Part shown: positions 1 through 6,868 of the stretch, in pieces
Layout of the letters: the number at the start of each line of letters is the position of its first letter
Numbering within the stretch: the first letter of the stretch is position 1
NCBI GenBank assembly: GCA_043101635.1
Contig: JBICIE010000108.1
Location: 1 to 6,885, forward strand
From: CAYMJK01 sp043101635
GTDB lineage: Bacteria; Planctomycetota; Phycisphaerae; Phycisphaerales; UBA1924
Direction of reading: 5' to 3'
DNA length: 6,885 nt
The notes under the pieces: generated by a model
Told to the model about the DNA's origin: nothing
The model's input: the letters and a program-made list of their open reading frames with translations, nothing else
The model's database searches: none
Translations under genes and position numbers: made by a program

Positions 1-27
1 CGAAAAGCGAACATGAGTCAATGACAC

Positions 28-56
28 AGCCCCGGGCCCCGCCCGGGGCTTTTCTT
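28..56 (+). terminator. Rho-independent terminator of an unseen left-hand gene
   Basis: A perfect inverted repeat has 10-bp arms at 28-37 and 41-50 and a 3-nt loop (ccc). On the plus strand it is followed directly by tttcttc, a T-rich tract. This is the classic layout of an intrinsic terminator reading rightward, so a plus-strand gene probably ends at or before the left edge. One frame gives a short open tail ending in TGA at 22-24, which could be its last codons, but seven codons cannot prove a gene. On the minus strand the stem has no T tract after it, so it does not obviously serve the ABC ATPase gene. Confidence 0.75.
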
Positions 57-78
57 CATCACTCGATGACCCGTGCCA

Positions 79-102
79 CCGATGTCGCCTCTGCGACATC
101 GG
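79..102 (-). terminator. Hairpin just past the ABC ATPase stop codon
   Basis: A perfect 10-bp inverted repeat (arms 79-88 and 93-102, loop ctct on the plus strand) lies 7 bases beyond the stop codon of the minus-strand ATPase gene. No T run follows it on either strand, so it is not a textbook intrinsic terminator. It may act as a 3'-end stabiliser or as a pausing or terminating stem for the minus-strand transcript. With the 28-50 stem it makes a double-hairpin barrier between two convergent genes. Confidence 0.45.
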
Positions 103-109
103 CGCATGC

Positions 110-1258
110 TCACTTGATCTCCCGGTTCCCCAGCAGCAGGTTCGCCCCCGTCTCCCCCGCCTCGAACAGGTGGACCCGCTCCATCTCGACTCCCAGACGC
201 ACCGTCTGCCCCGGCGCCAGCCCCGGCCGGGCCCGGATCCGGGCCACGATGGCCCCGTCGTTGACGGCGCCGGGCAGCCTGGCAAAGACATCCATCTGGT
301 CGCCCAGCGGCTCGACCACGTCCACCAGCGCCTCCAGCGTGGCGCCCGGCCGCCCCTCGCCCTCGAACATGAACTGCGGGCGCAGCCCCAGTTCCAGTGT
401 GCGCCCATCGGCGGCGCGCAGCAGGGCGCTGTCCGCCTCCGTCAGGCGCAGGCGCTGGCGCGGTTCCTTGCCGATGATCGACAGCCACACGCTGTCCGCC
501 TCCACCTCGATGCGCACCTGGAGCATGTTCATCGGCGGCGTGCCGATGAACCCGCCGACGAACCGCGTCGCCGGCGCGTTGTAGACCTCCAGCGGCCGGC
601 CGACCTGCAGCGCCTCCCCGTCGCGCATCACCACGATCCGGTCGCCCAGCGTCATCGCCTCTTCCTGGTCGTGCGTGACGTACACCGTCGTGGTCTTCAG
701 CCGGTGATGCAGGGCCTTGAGTTCCGCCCGCGTCGTGGTCCGCAGCCGGGCGTCCAGGTTGCTCAGCGGCTCGTCGAACAGGAAGGCCTTGGGCTCGCGC
801 ACGATGGCCCGACCGACCGCGACCCGCTGGCGCTGCCCGCCGGAGAGGGCCCGCGGCTTGCGGTCCAGCAGGTCCTCCAGCCCCAGCATCCGGGCCGCCT
901 CATCGACCCGGCGGCGGATCTCCTTCTTCGGGTACCGCCGCAGCTTCAGCCCGAACGCCATGTTCTGGCGGACGGTCATGTGCGGGTACAGGGCGTAGTT
1001 CTGGAACACCATCGCGATGTCCCGGTCCTTCGGGTGCACGGTGTTGACCACGCGCTCCCCGATGCGGATCTCCCCCTCCGTGATCTCCTCCAGCCCGGCG
1101 ACCATGCGCAGCGTGGTGCTCTTGCCGCACCCCGAGGGCCCCACGAGCACCACGAACTCGCCATCGGCGATGTCGAGGCTGACGCCCTTGACGGCCTCCA
1201 CGCCGCCGCCGGGGCCGGGGAACGTCTTGCGAACATTGGTGAGGGTGACACGGGCCAT
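110..1258 (-). CDS. Sugar ABC transporter ATP-binding protein (MsmX/UgpC/MalK type)
   Basis: This 382-residue cytoplasmic ATPase would hydrolyse ATP to drive a binding-protein-dependent sugar importer (CUT1-type family). Residue landmarks run in the usual order: Walker A GPSGCGKST 40-48, Q-loop Q86 in MVFQNYALYPHMTV, signature LSGGQ 138-142, Walker B FLFDEP 159-164 with catalytic E163, D-loop SNLD 166-169 and switch H196 in VTHDQEEAM. The C-terminal part from about residue 235 fits the regulatory OB-fold/TOBE region of the family, and total length is normal. The start at 1258 is chosen because the family N-terminus (MARVTLTNVRKTF) begins there and a GGAG sits 7 bases upstream. The frame stays open further, but that extension would run into the divergent gene. 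No permease or binding-protein gene adjoins it on the same strand, so it is an orphan ATPase that may serve several transporters, as MsmX does. The exact substrate is unknown. Confidence 0.95.
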   Translation of the reverse strand: MARVTLTNVRKTFPGPGGGVEAVKGVSLDIADGEFVVLVGPSGCGKSTTLRMVAGLEEITEGEIRIGERVVNTVHPKDRDIAMVFQNYALYPHMTVRQNMAFGLKLRRYPKKEIRRRVDEAARMLGLEDLLDRKPRALSGGQRQRVAVGRAIVREPKAFLFDEPLSNLDARLRTTTRAELKALHHRLKTTTVYVTHDQEEAMTLGDRIVVMRDGEALQVGRPLEVYNAPATRFVGGFIGTPPMNMLQVRIEVEADSVWLSIIGKEPRQRLRLTEADSALLRAADGRTLELGLRPQFMFEGEGRPGATLEALVDVVEPLGDQMDVFARLPGAVNDGAIVARIRARPGLAPGQTVRLGVEMERVHLFEAGETGANLLLGNREIK

Positions 1259-1265
1259 AAACGCA

Positions 1266-1269
1266 CTCC
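1266..1269 (-). promoter_or_regulatory. Shine-Dalgarno site of the ABC ATPase gene
   Basis: On the minus strand GGAG lies here, 7 bases before the ATG at 1258-1256. The spacing is good and it decides the start against the longer open frame that continues upstream. Confidence 0.7.
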
Positions 1270-1281
1270 AGCCGCCCGGGA

Positions 1282-1342
1282 GGGTACCCGACTCGGTTGC
1301 GTTCGGTTGCCGGCTGCCGGTTCGGGCCCCAGTTCCCGGCAA
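1282..1342. promoter_or_regulatory. Divergent promoter space with phased direct repeat
   Basis: The 112 bases between the divergent ATPase (start 1258) and beta-helix (start 1371) genes hold no gene and must contain both promoters. Visible structure: the palindrome gggtaccc at 1282-1289; an 8-base direct repeat tcggttgc at 1293-1300 and 1303-1310, exactly 10 bp apart; and an inverted pair ttgccgg at 1307-1313 with ccggcaa at 1336-1342. The 10-bp phasing puts both copies on one helix face, as in some regulator sites. In such GC-rich DNA short repeats arise easily, so an operator role is only a suggestion. No convincing -35/-10 pair is seen on either strand. TACGAT at 1360-1365 is the best -10-like hexamer for the plus strand. 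Confidence 0.3.
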
Positions 1343-1370
1343 TCGCGCCGGCCGCCCCATACGATGGGCC

Positions 1371-3662
1371 ATGACTACCCCACACACGAGAATCGGGCTG
1401 CTCGCCGGCGCTGCCGCGATTGCCGCGGCCGGCTCCGCCGCCGCACAGCATCGGGTCATCGTCGATCGCGACGATGTCGTCATCGACCGCTCCTGCATCG
1501 TCGAGATCCCCCGCGGGACCGTGATCGCCGACGCCAACGGCGACGGCGTCATCCACATCACCGCCGACGGCGTCACGGTCGACTTCGCCGATGGCTCTGT
1601 GCTCCGCGGCGCCCCGGACACCACGCCCTGGAACGAGCTGGCCGGCTACGGCGTGCGGATCGACGGGGCAACGGGCGTCACGCTCCGCGGCCTGCGGGTC
1701 CGCGGCTTCAAGGGCGGCGTCTGGGCCACCGGCGCCGACCGGCTGACCGTCGAGGACTGCGACCTGTCCGACAACTACCGGGCCCGGCTGACCTCCACGC
1801 CCATAGCGGAGGGCTCTGGCGACTGGCTCAGCCCGCACCGCAACGACAACAACGAGTGGCTGCGCAACTACGGCGCCGCCCTCTACATCGAGGACGCCAG
1901 CGACGTCACCGTCCGGCGCGTCTTCGTCCGCCGCGGCCAGAACGGCATCATCCTCGACCGCGTCACCGACTCGAAGATCTATGACAACGACTGCTCCTTC
2001 CTCAGCGGCTGGGGCCTTGGCATGTGGCGGGCCACCGATAACCTCGTCAGCCGCAACGCCTTCGACTTCTGCGTCCGCGGCCATGTCGAGGGCGTCTACA
2101 ACCGCGGGCAGGATTCCGCCGGCATCCTGATGTTCGAGCAGTGCTCGCGCAACACCATCGTCGAGAACTCGTGCACCCACGGCGGCGACGCCATCTTCGG
2201 CTTCGCGGGTCTTGATGCCCTCGGCGAGGGCGAGTACGGCCGCACGGAGAAGGACCGCACCCGCCTCGGCTGCAACGACAACATCTTCATCGGCAACGAC
2301 CTCTCCTACGCTCCGGCCCACGGCTGGGAGATGACCTTCAGCTTCGGCAATGTCCTCGCCCGCAACCGCCTGGTCGAGAACGCCATCTGCGGCGTCTGGG
2401 GCGGCTTCAGCCAGGAGACCCTCATCGCCGAGAACGAGTTCGACGGCAACGGCGGCATGGCCTACGGCCTGGAGCGCGGCGGCGTCAACATCGAGCACGG
2501 CCGGGCCAACCGCATCCTCAACAACCATTTCGAGAACAACCGCGTCGGTGTCCACCTCTGGTACGATGAGCCCGGCGCCATCACCGGAACCGGCTGGGGC
2601 GCCGCCAACTACGGCAACCTCGGCGGCAGCGTGATCGCCGGTAATACCTTCGTCATCAATGACGAAGAGCGCCCGTTCCACCGCTGGGGCGCCAATGAGA
2701 AGCGCCTGATCCTCCAGATCCGCGATGACAGCGGCAAGGGCCTCGTCGGCGAGACCTACTTCGGCGACAACACGCTGCTGGTCGAGGGCGATCCGGAAGC
2801 CCTGATCCTCGTCACCGAGGGCGCCCCGCTCACCCGCGCTGCCCCTGAGGACGCCACCGGTTACCACATCCCCTCCTACGAGGCCATCGGCGAGACCCGC
2901 CCCGTCGGCGCCCGCGATCATCTCCGCGGCCGCGACAACATCATCATGACCGAGTGGGGCCCCTGGGATCACGAGGAGCCGATGTTCCGCGTGCGCCAGA
3001 AGACCAGCGGCGCCCACGAGTTCGAGGTCTTCGGCATCGGCGGCCCGATCCGCGCCTATGTGCAGGAGGGCGAGGTCGAGGCCGAGGTCGACCAGCAGGT
3101 CCACGGCGCCCGCTCGGCCCTGATCCGCATCGTCGGCGGCGAGCCCGGCGTGCATCCCTACGAAGTGACCATCCGCGGACGCGACTTCCGCGAGACTGTC
3201 ACCGGCACGTTCGTCGGCGCCGAGTGGGACGCAAAGTTCTGGACGTGGGAGACCGATCCGCTGGAGAATCTTGAAGCGTGGCGGGCCGAGGCCGAGGGGG
3301 ATGATGTCTTCCATGTCACCGTGCCGGCGCTGAACTTCCCCTACGGCTGGCGCGGCCCCAGGGAAATGGGCATCTCGGACGCCATCACCCGCGAGGGACC
3401 CGGCGGCGACCGCTTCGCCATGATCGCGACCACCCGCATCCCGCTGACCGCCGGAACCTGGCGCATTCAGACCACCAGCGACGATGGCGTGCGAGTCTTC
3501 ATCGACGGCGAGAAGCTCTTCGAGCGCTGGGACATCCACGGCCCGACGCCGGATACCGCCACCTTCGAGGTCAAGCGCGACGGCCCGGTCGAGATCAAGG
3601 TCGAGCACTTCGAGAACAACGGCTTCGCCACCTTCACCTTCGACATCGAGAAGGCCAACTAA
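1371..3662 (+). CDS. Exported right-handed beta-helix protein with C-terminal PA14-like domain
   Basis: The 763-residue product begins with a Sec-type signal peptide: a basic R7, then a small hydrophobic core (about 8-20) and an AAA-Q cleavage site near residues 25/26. Residues about 30-480 are repeated short beta-strand units rich in Asn, Gly and Asp (for example RNTIVENS, ETLIAENEFDGNG and RILNNHFENNRVGVHLW), typical of NosD/PbH1 right-handed parallel beta-helices found in polysaccharide lyases, glycoside hydrolases and surface proteins. After a beta-rich linker (EWGPWD at 528-533), residues about 623-763 resemble a PA14 domain, with the telling SDDGVRVFIDG at 703-713 and FENNGFATFTF near the end; PA14 domains often bind carbohydrate. 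The start is ATG 1371, which places the signal peptide at the N-terminus; there is no clear Shine-Dalgarno sequence. It probably acts outside the cytoplasm on a glycan, as the neighbouring sugar kinase and isomerase suggest. Catalytic residues cannot be assigned, and it may be a binding protein only. Confidence 0.9.
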   Translation: MTTPHTRIGLLAGAAAIAAAGSAAAQHRVIVDRDDVVIDRSCIVEIPRGTVIADANGDGVIHITADGVTVDFADGSVLRGAPDTTPWNELAGYGVRIDGATGVTLRGLRVRGFKGGVWATGADRLTVEDCDLSDNYRARLTSTPIAEGSGDWLSPHRNDNNEWLRNYGAALYIEDASDVTVRRVFVRRGQNGIILDRVTDSKIYDNDCSFLSGWGLGMWRATDNLVSRNAFDFCVRGHVEGVYNRGQDSAGILMFEQCSRNTIVENSCTHGGDAIFGFAGLDALGEGEYGRTEKDRTRLGCNDNIFIGNDLSYAPAHGWEMTFSFGNVLARNRLVENAICGVWGGFSQETLIAENEFDGNGGMAYGLERGGVNIEHGRANRILNNHFENNRVGVHLWYDEPGAITGTGWGAANYGNLGGSVIAGNTFVINDEERPFHRWGANEKRLILQIRDDSGKGLVGETYFGDNTLLVEGDPEALILVTEGAPLTRAAPEDATGYHIPSYEAIGETRPVGARDHLRGRDNIIMTEWGPWDHEEPMFRVRQKTSGAHEFEVFGIGGPIRAYVQEGEVEAEVDQQVHGARSALIRIVGGEPGVHPYEVTIRGRDFRETVTGTFVGAEWDAKFWTWETDPLENLEAWRAEAEGDDVFHVTVPALNFPYGWRGPREMGISDAITREGPGGDRFAMIATTRIPLTAGTWRIQTTSDDGVRVFIDGEKLFERWDIHGPTPDTATFEVKRDGPVEIKVEHFENNGFATFTFDIEKAN

Positions 3663-3666
3663 AGAG

Positions 3667-3686
3667 CCCTGAGCGCAAGCTCAGGG
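3667..3686. repeat. Intergenic hairpin with GCAA loop
   Basis: Perfect 8-bp arms (ccctgagc at 3667-3674, gctcaggg at 3679-3686) enclose a GCAA tetraloop, a member of the very stable GNRA class. It lies 4 bases after the beta-helix stop codon. No T tract follows, so it may stabilise the upstream mRNA end, weakly terminate, or be a copy of a dispersed palindromic element. Confidence 0.6.
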
Positions 3687-3713
3687 GCCGAGCCAGAACT
3701 GCCGCAACCGGTG

Positions 3714-3734
3714 GCACAGGCGCCGCGCCTGTGC
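3714..3734. repeat. Intergenic palindrome upstream of the kinase gene
   Basis: Perfect 9-bp arms (gcacaggcg at 3714-3722, cgcctgtgc at 3726-3734) flank a 3-nt loop ccg and end 21 bases before the kinase ATG. Palindromes of the general form cacaggcg-N-cgcctgtg are familiar to me as dispersed intergenic elements in planctomycete genomes; this is recollection, not a search. It could also be a folded 5' leader that affects translation of the kinase. Confidence 0.6.
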
Positions 3735-3755
3735 GAGCCCGCAGCGCTGCGAGAC

Positions 3756-5450
3756 ATGCCCGAACCCATCTACCTCGGCTTCGATTTCGGCACCGAATCC
3801 GCCCGCGCCATCCTGTTCGACGGCGCTGGCAAGAGCCTCGCCAGCGCCGTCGCGCCGTACGCCAGCGGCCAGATCATCCCGGGCTCAGATGCAGCCCAGC
3901 AGCGTTTTGACGCGCCGCTCCCCGCGAATTTCGCGCTGCAGGATCCCGCCGACTGGCTCGACGCCATGGCCGCCGCCACGCGCCAGGCCGTCAGCGCCGC
4001 CGGCCCCGGCGCCCGCGACCGCATCGCCGGCCTCGGCGTCGCTTTCACAAGCTGCACCATGCTCCCGTGCCGCGCAGATGGCTGCCCGCTCCCCTACGAC
4101 GACCTCCCCGCGCGGGCGCCCTCGCCGCTCGCCGCGCATCCCCACGCCTGGCCCAAGCTCTGGAAGCACCACGGCGCTGTCGAGCAGACCGCCCGCCTCA
4201 ACCAGCTCGCCCGCGCGCGCAACGAACCCTGGCTGCGCCGCTACGGCGGCGTGATCGGCCTGGAGTGGCTCGCCCCCAAGATCTTCGAGGTCGTCGAGCG
4301 CGACGCCGAAGCCGCCGCCGCGGCCGAAGTCTGGCTCGAAGGCGGCGACTGGCTCGTCTGGCAACTCTGCGGCAGCCCGCAGTTCGATGGGCACGTCGCC
4401 GCCGCCGCCTTGGCCCGCTCAACCTGCCAGGCCGGCTACAAGGGCCTCTGGTCGCCCGAGACTGGCTTCCCGAGTCAGGACTACTTCCGCGCAGCCCATC
4501 CCGGACTCGCCGAAGCCTTTGCCCGCAAGGTCCCCGGACGCATGCTGGCCCCCGGCGCGCGCGCAGGAACGCTCTGCCAGCCGATCGCGACGCTCCTCGA
4601 CCTCCCGGCCGGCCTTCCCATCAGCGCGGCGATCATCGACGCCCACGCTGGTGTTCCCGGCGTCGGCGTTGGCGAGTGTGGCACGCTCGTGCTCGTCCTC
4701 GGCACCAGCGGCTGTCACATGATGATGGTCGAGCATGACCACGACATCCCGGGCGTCGCCGGCATCGTGCGCGACGGCATCCTCCCCGGCCACTACGGCA
4801 TCGAAACCGGCCAGGCGGCAGTGGGGGACGCCTTCGACCTCGCGCGCCGCCTCACCGGCCGCCCATTCAGCGAACTCGAACCCGCCGCCGAAGACGCCGG
4901 CCCCGGCGCTGACGGTCTGCTTTGTGTCGACTGGTTCAACGGCTGCCGCACGCCGCTGATGGATGGAGCCCTCACCGGCGGCTACGTCGGCATGCGCCTT
5001 GAGCACGGCCCCGGCCACCTCTACCGCGCCACGCTCGAGGGCGTTGCCTTCGGCCTGCGCCGCATCGTCGAGACGCTCGAGGCGCACGGCGCCGCCGTCG
5101 AGCGCATCGTCGCCACCGGCGGCATCGCGCACAAGAGCGACCTGTTCCTGCGCATCGTCGCATCCAGCCTCGGCCGCCCGGTGTTTGTCCCCGATGTCGA
5201 GCACGCCGTCGCGGCAGGCGCAGCGGTCCTCGGCGCGGTCGCGGCCGGCGCCGACCGGGGCTTTGCGAGCGCGGCCGAAGCGGTCGAGGCCCTCATCGGC
5301 TCCCCATGGAAGCGCCAGACCACGCGCCGGATCGATCCAGACTCCGACTGGCAGGCTTCGTATCACGATCTCTACGCCCTGTATCGCCGCACGACGGAGC
5401 AGTGGTCAGCGCCGGACGCCGCTACGCGTGCACTGTCGCACCCGCACTGA
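3756..5450 (+). CDS. L-ribulokinase-like FGGY-family sugar kinase
   Basis: The product has 564 residues, close to the usual AraB length (about 560), and would transfer phosphate from ATP to a ketopentose or similar ketose in the cytoplasm. Evidence: N-terminal nucleotide-binding strand LGFDFGTESARA (7-18, D10), AFTSCTML (96-103), KLWKHH (134-139), EPWLRRYGG, STCQAGYKGLW (222-232), IDAH (294-297) with candidate catalytic base D295, LGTSGCHM (315-322), ETGQAAVGD (350-358) and the C-terminal ATP-site region TGGIAHKS (454-461). This set is typical of ribulokinase rather than xylulokinase or glycerol kinase. The ATG at 3756 is preferred because the family starts within a few residues of the DFG strand; a GTG at 3711 in frame would translate through the 3714-3734 palindrome. 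No good Shine-Dalgarno sequence is visible. Unusual points: R466 and S470 replace the Gln and Asp usual in the Q..xD segment, and residues 207-220 (GHVAAAALA) look like an Ala-rich insertion. It is 21 bp from the isomerase gene, so they are probably co-transcribed. The true substrate is unproven. Confidence 0.9.
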   Translation: MPEPIYLGFDFGTESARAILFDGAGKSLASAVAPYASGQIIPGSDAAQQRFDAPLPANFALQDPADWLDAMAAATRQAVSAAGPGARDRIAGLGVAFTSCTMLPCRADGCPLPYDDLPARAPSPLAAHPHAWPKLWKHHGAVEQTARLNQLARARNEPWLRRYGGVIGLEWLAPKIFEVVERDAEAAAAAEVWLEGGDWLVWQLCGSPQFDGHVAAAALARSTCQAGYKGLWSPETGFPSQDYFRAAHPGLAEAFARKVPGRMLAPGARAGTLCQPIATLLDLPAGLPISAAIIDAHAGVPGVGVGECGTLVLVLGTSGCHMMMVEHDHDIPGVAGIVRDGILPGHYGIETGQAAVGDAFDLARRLTGRPFSELEPAAEDAGPGADGLLCVDWFNGCRTPLMDGALTGGYVGMRLEHGPGHLYRATLEGVAFGLRRIVETLEAHGAAVERIVATGGIAHKSDLFLRIVASSLGRPVFVPDVEHAVAAGAAVLGAVAAGADRGFASAAEAVEALIGSPWKRQTTRRIDPDSDWQASYHDLYALYRRTTEQWSAPDAATRALSHPH

Positions 5451-5460
5451 TCTTGCGGTT

Positions 5461-5465
5461 GGAGG
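5461..5465 (+). promoter_or_regulatory. Shine-Dalgarno site of the isomerase gene
   Basis: GGAGG lies 6 bases before GTG 5472, ideal spacing. The next in-frame ATG (5487) would be 21 bases away, so this site decides for the GTG start. It is the strongest ribosome binding site in the window. Confidence 0.8.
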
Positions 5466-5471
5466 ATTGCC

Positions 5472-6868
5472 GTGACGACCTACACCATGCCGCAGCCCGC
5501 CCTGCCTCAGAAGCCTGCCGCGGACACTGCGCTCCTTGTGGCCTCGGGCGACTTCCGGCGCACGGCGAACATCGCGTGCTGGCCGGCGCAGAAGGCGCTT
5601 GAGGACAGCATCCGCGCGGCAGTGGAAGCCGAAGGCTGGACGCTCACGCGCGCCCACTCCGAGCACACCAGCGATGCCGAACCCCACGGCTTCATCCACT
5701 CACAGGCCCACGGGCGTGAGGTCTTCGCCGGCATCCATCCGGAGGCCCCGCTCATCGTCGCAGAGGCCGTCTGGCAGTACTCCCAGCAGGTACTGATTGG
5801 CCTGCAGCGCCATCGTGGACCGCTCCTGATCGCCGCCAACTGGTCCGGCCAGTGGCCCGGGCTTGTCGGCGCCCTGAACCTCCGCGGCAGCCTCGCCAAG
5901 GCCGGCGTCGCGCACTCCATCGTCTGGGCCGAGGACTTCGCCGATCCCGCGGCACGCGCCAAGCTGCGCCAATGGCTCCAGACCGGGCGCGTCGAGCACG
6001 ACCTGTCGCATCTCGCCCCGCTGGACGGGGGCGTCCTCCCCGATCGCGAGCGATCTCTAGGCGAGGCCCTCGCAGTCCAACTCCGCCAGCGTCCGGCTAT
6101 CCTCGGCGTCTTCGACGAGGGATGCATGGGCATGTTCAACGCCATCATCCCCGATCACCTGTTGCACGCTGCCTGCGCCTTCAAGGAGCGCCTCAGCCAG
6201 AGCGCCCTCTACGCCGCCATGCAGCGCGTCCCCGAGTCCGAGGCCCGTGCCGCCCTCGACTGGCTCACGCAGCAGGGCATGCAGTTCGAGTACGGTCCCG
6301 ATCCCGAAACCGATCTGACCGAGGCTCAGGTGCTCGAGCAGCTTCAGATGTACATCGCCGCCGCCCGCATGGCGGACCTTCACGAGTGCGACGCCATCGG
6401 CATTCAGTATCAGCTTGGCCTCATGGACACCTGCGCCGCCAGCGACCTCGCCGAAGGCCTGCTGAACTGCTCGCAGCGCCCGCCGGTCAAGGCAACCCAT
6501 GGCCCGCGCTCCGGCGCCATCATCCGTGACGGCCGCCCCATCCCGCACTTCAATGAAGTCGACGAGTGCGCCGGGCTGGATGGCCTCATCACCGACCGGG
6601 TCTGGCGCGCCATGGGCCTTGTCCCCGACAACACGCTGCATGATCTGCGCTGGGGGGATCCTGACCGCTCCGGTACGACTGAACAGTACGTCTGGGTCTT
6701 CGAGATCTCGGGCGCCGTTCCGCCTTCGCACTTCGAAGGCGGCTACAAGGGCGCTACCGGCAAGCGCCAGGCCATGCCGTACTTCCTCAAGGGCGGCAGC
6801 ACCATCAGCGGCGTCATCCTCGACGAAGATGCGCGACCAGACGACCTCGCCGGGCCGGCTGACGCCGC
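5472..6868 (+). CDS. L-fucose/L-arabinose isomerase-like protein, 3' truncated
   Basis: The frame is open from GTG 5472 to the window end; 465 complete genomic codons are present and the C-terminus is missing. It belongs to the fucose isomerase-like superfamily, enzymes that interconvert an aldose and its ketose using a divalent metal in the cytoplasm. Segments I recognise from that group are NWSGQWPGLVG (123-133), DEGCMGMFNAIIPD (215-228), KERLSQSALY (238-247), GIQYQLGL (310-317), FNEVDECAG (360-368) and PPSHFEGGY (417-425). E216, E362, D364, E365 and H420 are candidate metal or catalytic residues, but I cannot assign them without a structure alignment. The start is fixed by GGAGG at 5461-5465. 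It follows the AraB-like kinase by 21 bp, so an isomerase-then-kinase pathway is likely (for example aldopentose to ketopentose to ketopentose 5-phosphate, or L-fucose to fuculose phosphate). The reading frame continues through 6885, but the last codons derive from adapter sequence and should be dropped. Specificity could be L-fucose, D-arabinose, L-arabinose or another sugar. Confidence 0.85.

Noticed and set aside
1..24. Possible last codons of a plus-strand gene ending at TGA 22-24
   Set aside because: Only seven codons are visible and another frame also stops nearby; the terminator at 28-56 suggests a gene to the left but not which frame.
1017..1370. N-terminal extension of the beta-helix protein from an upstream start at 1017
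   Set aside because: It would overlap the ATPase gene and bury the signal peptide 118 residues inside the protein.
1259..1624. N-terminal extension of the ABC ATPase to 504 residues
   Set aside because: The extension has no family counterpart, overlaps the beta-helix gene, and the GGAG at 1269-1266 supports the start at 1258.
170..1984. A 604-codon plus-strand frame opposite the ABC ATPase and into the beta-helix gene
   Set aside because: The product is Arg/Pro/His-rich without domains and mirrors the codons of the ATPase, whose motifs are all intact.
900..3608. A 902-codon open frame on the minus strand opposite the beta-helix gene
   Set aside because: Its translation is low-complexity (Ala, Val, Asp, Gly) with no motif, and it overlaps a plus-strand protein with a clear signal peptide and domains. 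Long antisense frames are expected in such GC-rich genes.
3711..3755. GTG start at 3711 for the kinase (15 extra residues)
   Set aside because: The extra codons are made from the 3714-3734 palindrome, no ribosome binding site precedes them, and ribulokinases begin just before the DFG strand, as with ATG 3756.
4419..5366. A 315-codon minus-strand frame inside the kinase gene
   Set aside because: It is low-complexity, has no recognisable motif and is fully covered by the well-supported kinase.
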